Origin: CAYRHS01 sp964424125
Lineage (GTDB): Bacteria > Actinomycetota > Acidimicrobiia > IMCC26256 > JAOSJL01
NCBI GenBank assembly: GCA_964424125.1
Contig: CAYRHS010000097.1
Location: 1-11,846 of the forward strand
Length of the DNA stretch: 11,846 nt
Reading direction: 5' to 3'
In this document: piece by piece, positions 1-6,620 of the stretch
How positions within the stretch are numbered: position 1 is the stretch's first letter
How the letters are laid out: each line of letters opens with the position of its first letter
Notes under the pieces: generated by a model
The model's input: the letters and a program-made list of their open reading frames with translations, nothing else
What the model was told of the DNA's origin: nothing
Database searches by the model: none
Translations under genes and position numbers: made by a program

Positions 1-2
1 AC

Positions 3-122
3 GACCGCGCGCAGGGCCACCTCCACCACGGCAACGACGACTACTGGTTCTGCTCACTGGGCTGCGCGGGCGCCTTCGCGGCCGACCCGGACGCGTACGC
101 CCGGCCATCGGCCGGGGACTGA
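3..122 (+). CDS. YHS/TRASH-type metal-binding domain protein, C-terminal end only (5' partial)
   Basis: Only the last 39 codons and the TGA stop are inside the window, and the frame is open to the left edge. The peptide contains YWFCSLGCAGAF followed by ADPDAYAR, which matches the end of a YHS-type domain: an aromatic pair, a CxxxC metal-ligand pair, then F-x-x-D-P-x-x-Y. Such domains bind heavy-metal ions and occur alone or at the end of larger proteins, for example copper-handling or xanthine/CO-dehydrogenase accessory proteins. The HLHHGNDD stretch just before it may be part of the substrate or metal surface. The parent protein cannot be identified from this fragment. Its 3' end overlaps the oppositely oriented DUF1232 gene by 82 bases. 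Confidence 0.6.
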   Translation, partial: DRAQGHLHHGNDDYWFCSLGCAGAFAADPDAYARPSAGD

Positions 123-547
123 GGAACATCGAGGTGGAGCATCCCGCGTAACGCTGTGAGCCCTTCGGGGGTGCCTGGCCATTGCTCGGCGACCTTCGTA
201 GGCCCGGCACAACGCACGATGCGACGCAGCACGATCGCTGTGAGGATCAGGTCGTCGGCGTACCCGAGCACCGGAACGAAGTCGGGGACGAGGTCGATCG
301 GGGATGCGAGGTAGGCCAACAGCGCCCATATGGACAAGCGTCCCGAGCGGGGAAGGGAATCGTCGCCCGCGAGGCGCCGGACGAGGCGGACCGTGTCAGG
401 CAGTACTCGCGGCATTTGCCGGAGTGTCCCGGAATCCGGGCGCGCGATCGCCAGGTACGCCAGGAACGTGAGCCACACGACGCTGAGACCGCCGAGACCG
501 ACGAACGTGGCTCCCCACCACACGTTGTCAGTCAAGCAGTTCGGCAA
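41..547 (-). CDS. DUF1232 (YkvA-like) small membrane protein
   Basis: The 168-residue product has one hydrophobic segment at about residues 13-33, a basic stretch, and a DUF1232 core at about 71-108 (LLAYLASPIDLVPDFVPVLG followed by YADDL). The SPIDLxPDFxPxxGxxDD signature is diagnostic of this small family, whose biochemical role is unknown and which is usually predicted to be membrane associated. The start given is TTG (545-547) without a clear Shine-Dalgarno; GTG at 521-523 is an alternative that removes eight residues. The last 25 or so residues are Ala/Pro/Ser-rich and lie antisense to the YHS gene, so this tail is probably not conserved. It is divergent from the phosphotransferase at 678. 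Confidence 0.7.
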   Translation of the reverse strand: MPNCLTDNVWWGATFVGLGGLSVVWLTFLAYLAIARPDSGTLRQMPRVLPDTVRLVRRLAGDDSLPRSGRLSIWALLAYLASPIDLVPDFVPVLGYADDLILTAIVLRRIVRCAGPTKVAEQWPGTPEGLTALRGMLHLDVPQSPADGRAYASGSAAKAPAQPSEQNQ

Positions 548-610
548 GCTGCGTGAGCGACCACGGGCAGGTCGCGATTCCCGCCGCCAGACCGATCCGC
601 GATCCGCCGG

Positions 611-642
611 CGAGGATCAGCCTCGCTCGATCGAGGTACCGT
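611..642 (+). promoter_or_regulatory. Two dyads and a possible -10 upstream of the phosphotransferase gene
   Basis: In the 130-base divergent gap there is an interrupted inverted repeat CGAGG-N5-CCTCG (611-625). It is followed directly by the perfect 10-bp palindrome CTCGATCGAG (626-635) and a TANNNT-type element TACCGT (637-642) 35 bases before the ATG at 678. No convincing -35 box is visible 17 bases upstream. The arrangement would suit a repressor site over a promoter, but in GC-rich DNA short dyads arise easily, so this is tentative. Confidence 0.25.
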
Positions 643-677
643 CCGGCGACGGCTGAGGGAGAGGGGCGGCGGACCAC

Positions 678-2060
678 ATGGCAAGGGACGGCGAAACGGC
701 ACTGGCCTGGGCAGAGGAGATCACCGGGGGAACGGTCGTCGCCAAGCATCTCCAGGCGCGCTGGCGTCCGCAGTGGTTCGTGGACCTGCGCATGCCCGAC
801 GGCTCCATCAGCAAGGTCCTCCTGCGCGGGCTGCGCAACCCCGGGTACCTGGGCGACGAGACGGTCTCGCGTGTCTGGCTCACGCGCGAGGCAGCCGTGA
901 TCCGTGCCCTCCAGGCCACGCCCGTGAAGGTCCCCCGCTACTACGGCTACGAGGAAGAGCTCGGGTGGGTGCTCATGGAGTGGGTCGAGGGCACGGAGCT
1001 GCTCACCGAAGTCGCCGACGCGGCCCGCCGGCGCGGCCTGTACCGCCAGTACATGGACAACGCCGCCGAGCTGCACGCGCTCGATCCTGCGTCACTCGAC
1101 CTCCCGGAGGACTTCGCCCCACCACAGGAGCCCAGAGACGTCGTCCTGAACACGTACCGCATGGCCAGCGGACTGTACGAGGCCGCCGCTCCCGACGTCG
1201 CCGAGCCGCTCCTGACGCTCGGCCGGTGGTGGATCGAGCGTCACGCCCCGGACAAGCCCCACGCGGTCACCATGTGCGCCGGGGACATCGGCCCCAACCA
1301 GTTCATCTTCGAGGGCGACACGATGAAGGCCATGTTCGACCTGGAGATGGCTCGGGTGGGCGATCCGTACGAGGATCTCGGGCTCATGCGCCTGCGCGAG
1401 CTCTGCTACCCGATCGGCGAGCTCCCCGACCACCTCCGCTACTACGCGGACCGCACCGGCGAGCCCCTCGACCTCGAGCTCCTCCAGTACTGGACCGTCG
1501 TCGGCATGATCAGCGGCCCGCTGTGGTTCTGGGATCGTGCCCAGCGCCCCGATCCCCACCTTCCCGACCAGATCTCGATCTACTCCTACGAGCCGATCTA
1601 CCGCCGCGGGCTCGCCGAGGCGCTCATGGAGGTCTACGACGTCGACCCCGACGTGCCCCAGCGGCCCGCCGAGCTCGATACCTCGCGCACGCGGCTCCAC
1701 GAGCTGCTCGTCGGCCAGCTCGAGGAGTCCTATCTCCCCTCGGCGACCGATCCCGACCTGGAGTTCCGGCTGCGGGGCACGGCGGCCCTGGCCGAGTCCC
1801 TGGCCGTGGGCAACGCCATCGGGGCCCAGCTCGAGTCCGAGGATCTCGACGAGCTCGGCGACCTCCTCGGCCGCCGCCCCGAGAGCGTCCTCGCGGGGCT
1901 CGCGGAGCTCGAGACGCAGATTCGCCAGGACCCCGAGGCCGACCTCGAACGACAGCTGCGCGTGCTGCACCGCATGCGCGTCCGTCGCGAGTTCCTCCAC
2001 GAGCCCATGCAGCGATCCATGGGCTTCGCCTCCAACCAGCCCCTCGCCCGGATGACCTGA
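678..2060 (+). CDS. APH-fold phosphotransferase family protein with C-terminal helical extension
   Basis: The 460-residue protein has the aminoglycoside-phosphotransferase/choline-kinase fold in its first 340 or so residues. An N-lobe strand (SKVLLRGLRNPG) and the hinge-like VLMEWVEGTEL (98-108) are followed by the ELHALD helix. The catalytic loop reads CAGDIGPNQFIF (200-211), with D203 as presumed base and N207 as metal ligand. FDLEMARVGDPYEDLG (220-235) carries the metal-binding Asp and the typical VGDP-x-x-DLG ending. The usual HGD has Ala (A201) in place of His. Residues from about 350 to 460 form an extra charged helical region rich in Glu, Arg and Leu. Members of this family phosphorylate small molecules or act in catabolic clusters; the substrate cannot be read from sequence. 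A purine-rich GAGGGAGAGGGG lies upstream of the ATG. The nitroreductase-like gene follows after 32 bases, so co-transcription is likely. Confidence 0.85.
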   Translation: MARDGETALAWAEEITGGTVVAKHLQARWRPQWFVDLRMPDGSISKVLLRGLRNPGYLGDETVSRVWLTREAAVIRALQATPVKVPRYYGYEEELGWVLMEWVEGTELLTEVADAARRRGLYRQYMDNAAELHALDPASLDLPEDFAPPQEPRDVVLNTYRMASGLYEAAAPDVAEPLLTLGRWWIERHAPDKPHAVTMCAGDIGPNQFIFEGDTMKAMFDLEMARVGDPYEDLGLMRLRELCYPIGELPDHLRYYADRTGEPLDLELLQYWTVVGMISGPLWFWDRAQRPDPHLPDQISIYSYEPIYRRGLAEALMEVYDVDPDVPQRPAELDTSRTRLHELLVGQLEESYLPSATDPDLEFRLRGTAALAESLAVGNAIGAQLESEDLDELGDLLGRRPESVLAGLAELETQIRQDPEADLERQLRVLHRMRVRREFLHEPMQRSMGFASNQPLARMT

Positions 2061-2092
2061 CCGAGCGGCCCGTCTTCCGTCCGGCCCGCGCG

Positions 2093-2599
2093 ATGAGACA
2101 ACTCTTCGGACCTCGGTGCGCGACGCTTGTCGACGGCGGCCTCGCGCTGGTCCGGCGAGCGGGCGGCACCCGCGTCGGCGTGTTCGTCATCGGACAACTC
2201 GTCTCGCCGCTGCACCGTTGGCTGTATCGCCTCACGGGTGGTCGCATCTCACTGACGGGGCGGGCGCCGGTGCTCCTGTTGACGACCACCGGGCGCCGGA
2301 CGGGCAAGCAGCGGACCGTGCCGGTCTTCTACGTGCGCGACGGCGAACGACTCGTCGTCTGCAACGTCACGCCGCCGTCCGAACGAGCGAATCCATGGAC
2401 GCTGAACCTTCGGGCCACGCCCTACGCGTCCGTCCAGATTCGCGACCGGACGATTCGCTGCCGCGCCCATCCCGCGACCGACCACGAGCTCACCCGCTAC
2501 TGGCCCGAGCTCACGGAGATCTGGCCTCCGTACCAGCGGTTCGTCGACGAGGGCGGCGAGCAGTCGGTCTTCGTGCTCGATCCCGTCCAGCACCCGTGA
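2093..2599 (+). CDS. Nitroreductase/deazaflavin-dependent (DDN-like) family protein
   Basis: The 168-residue product resembles the split-barrel F420-dependent nitroreductase (Ddn) family. An amphipathic N-terminal helix (SPLHRWLYRLTGG) is followed by the signature strand-loop LLLTTTGRRTGKQRTVPVFY (61-80). Next come the barrel strands LVVCNVTP and the N-PWTLNLRA-x-P segment (100-110), then YASVQIRDRTIRCRAHPA. In characterised members this region holds the phosphate tail and ring of F420; whether this one is a quinone or nitro-compound reductase cannot be decided. ATG at 2093 gives a longer N-terminus than most relatives and has no good Shine-Dalgarno. GTG at 2180 (V30) would give about 139 residues, closer to the family norm. 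It lies 32 bases after the phosphotransferase gene. Confidence 0.8.
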   Translation: MRQLFGPRCATLVDGGLALVRRAGGTRVGVFVIGQLVSPLHRWLYRLTGGRISLTGRAPVLLLTTTGRRTGKQRTVPVFYVRDGERLVVCNVTPPSERANPWTLNLRATPYASVQIRDRTIRCRAHPATDHELTRYWPELTEIWPPYQRFVDEGGEQSVFVLDPVQHP

Positions 2600-2683
2600 C
2601 GTCGGGAGCGACATCCCCGTGCGCTCCCTCCGTCGCTACCATCCGTCCCGTCATTCGGTCGGGATGAGCGAGGAGGCCGACTC

Positions 2684-3274
2684 GTGGAGCCGGCGGACTA
2701 CGAAACACTCCATCGGATCCGCCTCAGGCATCCGCTGCCCGACGACTCCGCGGCCGTCGAGGAGCTACTCGCCCGTGAGCTGGTCGTCGACCGAGACGGC
2801 ATGATCTCGCTCACCCGCGCCGGCAACGACGCCTTCGAGTCGTGGGCGCGGGTCGAGGACGAGCGTCGCGAGGCGGTCGAACAGGCGTACGCGGAGTTCC
2901 GTGTCCTGAACGACGCGCTGCTCGAGATCGTCAGCGCCTGGCAGCTGCTCCCCGGGGGCGTGCCGAACACCCACGAGGATGCCACGTACGACTGGGAGAT
3001 CATCGACCGGCTCACCGCGCACGACCAGCGGGTGAGACCGGTCATCCGGCGGCTGGCGCGCTCGGTCCCGAGGTTCGAGCTGTACCCGGACGCGTTGCGC
3101 CACGCGGTCCGCCGGCTGAACGAGGGTGATACCGAGTGGCTGCTCTCCCTCCGTCAGGACTCGTACCACACCGTCTGGATGCGCCTGCACGAGGATCTCC
3201 TGCTGGCGCTGGGGATGACCCGCCGCGACGAATCCACCCGGGAGGGTCAGGGCGAGGCGGGCTCGATTCCGTAG
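2684..3274 (+). CDS. Putative winged-helix regulator-like protein, function unknown
   Basis: The start is GTG at 2684, fixed by a strong AGGAGG (2671-2676) seven bases upstream. The 196-residue product opens with about 50 residues resembling a winged-helix wing: a helix-turn (DDSAAVEELLARELVV) then DRDGMISLTRAG. A long helical domain follows with conserved-looking motifs AEFRVLNDALLEIVSAWQ, PNTHEDATYDW, and DSYHTVWMRLHEDLLLALG. I recall this second half from actinobacterial proteins annotated as MarR-like regulators or linked to PEP-utilising enzymes, but cannot verify that here. The recognition helix is weak, so it may be an adaptor or ligand-binding protein rather than a DNA binder. It converges on the acyltransferase gene with a 30-base gap holding the palindrome CCAGCGCTGG (3279-3288). 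Confidence 0.7.
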   Translation: MEPADYETLHRIRLRHPLPDDSAAVEELLARELVVDRDGMISLTRAGNDAFESWARVEDERREAVEQAYAEFRVLNDALLEIVSAWQLLPGGVPNTHEDATYDWEIIDRLTAHDQRVRPVIRRLARSVPRFELYPDALRHAVRRLNEGDTEWLLSLRQDSYHTVWMRLHEDLLLALGMTRRDESTREGQGEAGSIP

Positions 3275-3304
3275 GACTCCAGCGCTGGGCCTCGCGCGGG
3301 ACGG

Positions 3305-4711
3305 TCAGCTCGCGCCGTCCACCGCCGTCCGGAGCTCCGCCAGCTCCTCGTGGATCCCGTCGACGATCTTCCACGGGTCCGGAGTGAGCTCGCGCACCGC
3401 GGTGATCCCGAAGTCGAGGCTGTCGACCGAGCTCAGCACGGCGATTACGAGGCCGACGCCGTCGAAGAGCATCGTCATCACGTAGTGCTGGAGGACCCGG
3501 GCGCCGCAGAGGTAGAGGGGCACCGGCAGGGACATCATGTTGGTGACCGCGACGTTGAACGCGGGCGGATGGTGCGCCGCCATGTGCGTCGTCTCGTAGA
3601 GGTGGAAGGCGCCGCTCCAGACTCCGGGCGGTGTGAGCCCCGCGAGCTGGTCGAGCATGTGCCGCCCCGACGCCGCGTGGGCCTCCTTGGTGGCCGCGAC
3701 GCTGTCGTGGATCGCGCGGAGGCGCTCCACGGGGTCGTCCAGGTGCGTGTGGAGCAGCGAGAACATCGCCGAGGCGCGGTTTCCCCCTTCGGCGTCGTCC
3801 ACGCCACGGAGGCTGATCGGCACCATCGCCACCAGCGACTCGTCGGGGAGCTCGTCGCGCGGCCCGAGGTACCGGCGCAGTGCCCCGCCGCAGAGGGCAA
3901 GCGACACGTCGTTCACGCTGGCCCCGACGGACTCCCCGACCTCGTGGGCCTCGTGGAGCGGCACCGAGGCCATGGCGAACACCTTGTGCGGCGGTCCCTC
4001 GACGACGTCGTTGAACGACACCCGAGGGGCGCTGAACGACCGGCCCGCGCCCGAAGCCTCGCCCCGCCGCGCGGCGTGGGACCGGCGCCACGACAGGGCG
4101 AGGTCCGTGCTGGTGCGGGCGGTGCGCAGCGGCATCGTGGCCACGCGCGGGGCGGAGCGCACGAGGAGCTCGAGCTGTGAGGGTACGGCTTCGGGTTCCC
4201 AGGCCTCGGCGGGCGGGTCCGGCTCGGGCGCATCGGGTTCGAGATCGAAGAGGTGGCCGAGCAGCTCCACGCCGCCGAGGCCGTCGACCATCGTGTGGTG
4301 CAGCTTCTCGATCACGGCCAACCGACCCTGCTCGAGCCCCTCCACCAGCCAGTACTCCCAGAGGGGCCGCGCCCGATCGAGCGCGCGCCCGCCGAGCTCC
4401 GCGACCATCTCGGCGAGCTCGTGAACCCCACCGGGAGCGGGGACCGCCACGCGGTGGAAGTGGGCGTCGAGGTCGAAGTCGGGGTCCTGGACCCAGTAGC
4501 CCGCGTCGATCCCGAGCGGCGCGTCGACGAGCCGCTCCCGGAACGGAGGCAGGAGGTGCAGACGGCGCCGGACACGCCCCTTCAGTCGATCGAGCGTGAC
4601 CGGCTCGCTCGCCGTGGACGGGTCGAGGATCGCGACCCCGGCACCGTGCATCGGCCAGCGGCTCGACTCCATCGAGGTGAAGATCGTGTCGAGAGGACGG
4701 AGTCGCCGCAT
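3305..4711 (-). CDS. Wax ester synthase/diacylglycerol acyltransferase (WS/DGAT)
   Basis: The 468-residue protein matches the bacterial WS/DGAT family in length and motif order. MRRLRPLDTIFTSMESSRWP and MHGAGVAILDP open the N-terminal acyltransferase domain. PLWEYW is at 116-121. The catalytic HHxxxDG motif is H138-H139-T-M-V-D143-G144. The second domain carries SVNDVSLALCGGALRRYL (N267-D268, the conserved ND). It transfers a fatty acyl group from acyl-CoA to diacylglycerol or a fatty alcohol at the inner membrane or lipid-body surface, making triacylglycerol or wax ester stores. ATG at 4709-4711 is chosen because homologs begin with this motif; the frame is open further upstream but there lies antisense or out of frame with the neighbour. 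It begins 23 bases after the duplicated barrel-like gene, so the two are probably one operon. No Shine-Dalgarno is obvious. Confidence 0.92.
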   Translation of the reverse strand: MRRLRPLDTIFTSMESSRWPMHGAGVAILDPSTASEPVTLDRLKGRVRRRLHLLPPFRERLVDAPLGIDAGYWVQDPDFDLDAHFHRVAVPAPGGVHELAEMVAELGGRALDRARPLWEYWLVEGLEQGRLAVIEKLHHTMVDGLGGVELLGHLFDLEPDAPEPDPPAEAWEPEAVPSQLELLVRSAPRVATMPLRTARTSTDLALSWRRSHAARRGEASGAGRSFSAPRVSFNDVVEGPPHKVFAMASVPLHEAHEVGESVGASVNDVSLALCGGALRRYLGPRDELPDESLVAMVPISLRGVDDAEGGNRASAMFSLLHTHLDDPVERLRAIHDSVAATKEAHAASGRHMLDQLAGLTPPGVWSGAFHLYETTHMAAHHPPAFNVAVTNMMSLPVPLYLCGARVLQHYVMTMLFDGVGLVIAVLSSVDSLDFGITAVRELTPDPWKIVDGIHEELAELRTAVDGAS

Positions 4712-4734
4712 CGTGATGCCCGGGGACGGTCGCG

Positions 4735-5331
4735 TCAGGAGATCAGGGGATCCCGGAGGTCGAGGAACTCCACGTCCGCGACCATCTCCTGGAACTCGGC
4801 CATCGTCTTCGCGAGCTCCGGAGGCGGCTCCTTCTGCTCGCCTGCGCGCGCTTCGGCCTCGCCGGAGAAGTAGTTGACGTCGAAGGCGGCGTGGGGCCCC
4901 GCCCAGACGCGGAACCCACCGAGGATGTCGGGACGAAACGAGGCCGCGTGCTCCTCGAACGTCTTGTCGACCGCCCGGAGGCGGTCCCGGTCCGCGATGC
5001 TTCCCTTCATCACCTGGACGAAGCCCGCGTCGTCGGACCCACCGGCGAGGAACGTGTCGACATCCTCGGAGTCGGTGAACGCCACGTCGCCGTCGAAACA
5101 CCGCTCGGTCTCGGCCCACCACTCGCCCTGCTCGGGCCGGTCGTTGTTGGCCTGCGCGGCCGCGGCCGACTCGAAGCGAGCGAACAGGATCGCGTTGCCG
5201 TCGTCGGTCACTCCCCCGGTCGAACCCAAGAACCCGGTCGCGCCCGGGCGCAGGTCGCTCTCCCAACGCTCCATCTGCCTGCGGAGGCAGTCGCGATCGC
5301 CGACATGCCCTTCGATCACCTGCACGAACAT
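4735..5331 (-). CDS. Internally duplicated alpha/beta-barrel-like protein of unknown function
   Basis: The 198-residue product consists of two related halves. The first starts FVQVIEGHVGDRDCLRR (residues 2-18), the second FVQVMKGSIADRDRLRA (104-120). Each continues with a helix, a short glycine-rich turn (GFLGSTGGV versus ILGGFRVWAG) and a strand with F-x-x-Y/F-S/G residues. This pattern suits a tandem dimeric alpha+beta barrel (ABM/EthD-like) fold. No catalytic residue can be assigned. ATG 5329-5331 is favoured because it begins at the repeat and has a G-rich AGGGGGG seven bases upstream. The frame is open further upstream, but no usual start codon falls close by. It is the leading gene of a probable operon with the WS/DGAT gene, so a role in lipid or hydrophobic-compound handling is possible but unproven. 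Confidence 0.78.
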   Translation of the reverse strand: MFVQVIEGHVGDRDCLRRQMERWESDLRPGATGFLGSTGGVTDDGNAILFARFESAAAAQANNDRPEQGEWWAETERCFDGDVAFTDSEDVDTFLAGGSDDAGFVQVMKGSIADRDRLRAVDKTFEEHAASFRPDILGGFRVWAGPHAAFDVNYFSGEAEARAGEQKEPPPELAKTMAEFQEMVADVEFLDLRDPLIS

Positions 5332-5364
5332 CGCCGACCCCCCTGTCTGGATTCCCTCACGGGC

Positions 5365-5394
5365 ATGATTCTCCTGTGTTGCCGAGTTGGCAAC
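5365..5394 (-). promoter_or_regulatory. Candidate promoter with inverted-repeat operator for the barrel-protein/WS-DGAT operon
   Basis: Read on the minus strand, a perfect inverted repeat GTTGCC-N5-GGCAAC spans 5394-5378. Its first arm contains a -35-like TTGCCA (5393-5388), and 17 bases later lies AATCAT (5370-5365), a 4/6 match to the -10 consensus. Transcription would start near 5358, leaving a leader of about 27 bases before the ATG at 5331. A dyad covering the -35 is a typical repressor position. The boxes are imperfect, so this is a candidate only. Confidence 0.35.
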
Positions 5395-5449
5395 CGGACG
5401 CTGCGCCGAACCTGGAACGCCCAGACGACGTCCGGGATGGGAGCGGCGC

Positions 5450-5938
5450 TCAGCCGTCGGAACCCGCGTTCCAGAACCCCTCGTGTGCGGCCACGACCGC
5501 CTCGGCGGCCTCGTCGATCGGTCCGATGACCGCGATCTCCTTCTGGCCACTCGAGAAGACCTGACGGCACGGCAGGCTCATCGTCGGGTTGCGGGGATCG
5601 TCGCCGGTCAGCGCGAGCAACTGCTGCTCGGTGATCGCGTAGACGACGCGCCGAACGTTGCCCCAATAGATCGCGGCCGAGCACATGGCACACGGTTCGG
5701 CGGTGCTGTAGAGCGTGCAGCGCGCCAAAAAGTCTCGATCGAAGCGCTGCGAAGCCTTCCGCATGAGCGCAGTCTCGGCGTGCCCGGTGCAGTCCCCGTC
5801 GGTGAGCTCGATGTTCTCCTGCTCCACGAGGATCGTGCCGTCGGGGCCGACGAGGACGGCGCCGAACGGTGTGTTGCCGTGCTCGCGAGCCTGCCTGGAC
5901 ACGTCGGCGCAGCGAAGAAGGTAGTCGACGTGCTCCAT
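5450..5938 (-). CDS. Cytidine/deoxycytidylate deaminase-family nucleoside deaminase (guanine deaminase- or TadA-like)
   Basis: The 162-residue protein shows the complete zinc deaminase signature. TGHAETALM has the zinc-ligand His53 and proton-shuttling Glu55. STAEPCAMCSAAIYW has the PCxxC zinc ligands Cys83 and Cys86. TPFGAVLVGPDG (23-34) forms the substrate-side strand. The protein is close in length to bacterial guanine deaminases and tRNA adenosine deaminases. The IYWGNVRRVVYAI segment and the tail with a partly polar C-terminus fit a free base or nucleoside deaminase better than TadA, but the substrate is not certain. The enzyme is cytosolic and would serve purine or pyrimidine salvage. 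The ATG is supported by GGAGGG (5946-5951) seven bases upstream. The gene lies 118 bases upstream of the barrel-protein gene, with a separate promoter candidate between them. Confidence 0.87.
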   Translation of the reverse strand: MEHVDYLLRCADVSRQAREHGNTPFGAVLVGPDGTILVEQENIELTDGDCTGHAETALMRKASQRFDRDFLARCTLYSTAEPCAMCSAAIYWGNVRRVVYAITEQQLLALTGDDPRNPTMSLPCRQVFSSGQKEIAVIGPIDEAAEAVVAAHEGFWNAGSDG

Positions 5939-6016
5939 GTCCGTGCCCTCCGAACAAGGCTCTCGAGTCGGGCAGCCGCGCGAGCCAGAGACTAGACACC
6001 GCGCCGGCGACGGGGA

Positions 6017-6038
6017 GCTGGCGGTGAGCCGCCCCAGC
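6017..6038 (-). terminator. GC-rich hairpin after the ferric-reductase-like gene
   Basis: Starting 13 bases past the stop codon (6051-6053) there is a stem GCTGG+CGG / CCG+CCAGC with a TGAG loop and a two-base bulge (6017-6024 pairing with 6029-6038). No T-run follows, so it would be an unconventional or weak intrinsic terminator, a form often suggested for actinobacteria. It separates the ferric-reductase operon from the deaminase gene. Confidence 0.3.
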
Positions 6039-6050
6039 CCCGGACCCGGA

Positions 6051-6599
6051 TCACTGCGCCGACCGCGTCCTCGCTTCGTGTCGCGGTGACCACACCCGCA
6101 CGAGGGTCATCATGAGGACGACGCCGGCAGCCAGGAGGCACGCCCACTGGAAGAGGGCATTGTGGCGATCGGTGCCCGCCACGAGACCGTGCAGCGTGGC
6201 GACGACGAAGATCACGTAGCTCGAGAGGTGCACGGCGTGCCAGGCACGCCGTGGCATACGGCGCATCACGAGCGACGTGATCTCCACGGCGAGGAGCAAG
6301 TACATCGCGACGACACCAAGAGCGACCGCGGCGGGCTCGTAGCTGGAGAGGAAGGGCACGAGGAGCTCGGCCGGCCCGAACGCGATGAAGGAGTCGAGGA
6401 CGAGACCGAGCAGGTGCACCCCGACGAAGACCACCGACAATCCGCCGAGGAACCGGTGCACGTCGAGCATCCAGGCCGGCGCCGGCCGGCGCACCAATCG
6501 CGTCGACAGTTGCAGCCCACCGATGACGGCCAGCGCGGCCAGGGCCCACGCGACGATGCCTCCCGACCGGGCCACGTACCACCACGTCTGCGAGCGCAT
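6051..6599 (-). CDS. Ferric-reductase-like haem-b transmembrane protein
   Basis: The 182-residue integral membrane protein has about five hydrophobic helices (roughly 13-31, 49-68, 90-110, 124-142, 149-168). Histidines sit in two spaced pairs, H48/H62 in DVHRFLGGLSVVFVGVHLLG and H124 (or H121)/H137 in WHAVHLSSYVIFVVATLHGL. This is the bis-haem-b arrangement of the ferric reductase transmembrane domain family. There is no FAD/NAD(P)H-binding reductase domain, so electrons must arrive from or leave to a separate protein. It is the third gene of a minus-strand operon (21 bases after the Ser/Thr-rich protein), opposite a two-component system and an ApbE flavin transferase. That context suggests a transmembrane electron conduit for an extracytoplasmic flavin or metal acceptor. 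The start is ATG 6597-6599. Confidence 0.87.
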   Translation of the reverse strand: MRSQTWWYVARSGGIVAWALAALAVIGGLQLSTRLVRRPAPAWMLDVHRFLGGLSVVFVGVHLLGLVLDSFIAFGPAELLVPFLSSYEPAAVALGVVAMYLLLAVEITSLVMRRMPRRAWHAVHLSSYVIFVVATLHGLVAGTDRHNALFQWACLLAAGVVLMMTLVRVWSPRHEARTRSAQ

Positions 6600-6620
6600 C
6601 GGCCGAGCCTAGGGCGAGGG

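Noticed and set aside
1092..2000. A 302-codon open frame on the minus strand opposite the phosphotransferase gene
   Set aside because: It mirrors the codon pattern of a well-supported gene with all APH motifs on the plus strand. GC-rich genes routinely leave long antisense frames, and no family signature is seen in it.
773..2092. Upstream part of the frame containing the nitroreductase-like gene
   Set aside because: It is the +1 shadow of the phosphotransferase gene, rich in Arg/Pro/Ala; only the part after about 2093 has family motifs.
3279..3288. CCAGCGCTGG palindrome between convergent genes as a terminator
   Set aside because: A ten-base palindrome leaves room for only three paired bases in a hairpin and no T-run follows.
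4712..5266. N-terminal extension of the WS/DGAT frame over the barrel-protein gene
   Set aside because: It reads the barrel-protein gene in another frame. The acyltransferase N-terminal motif begins at 4711 and the total length of 468 then fits the family.
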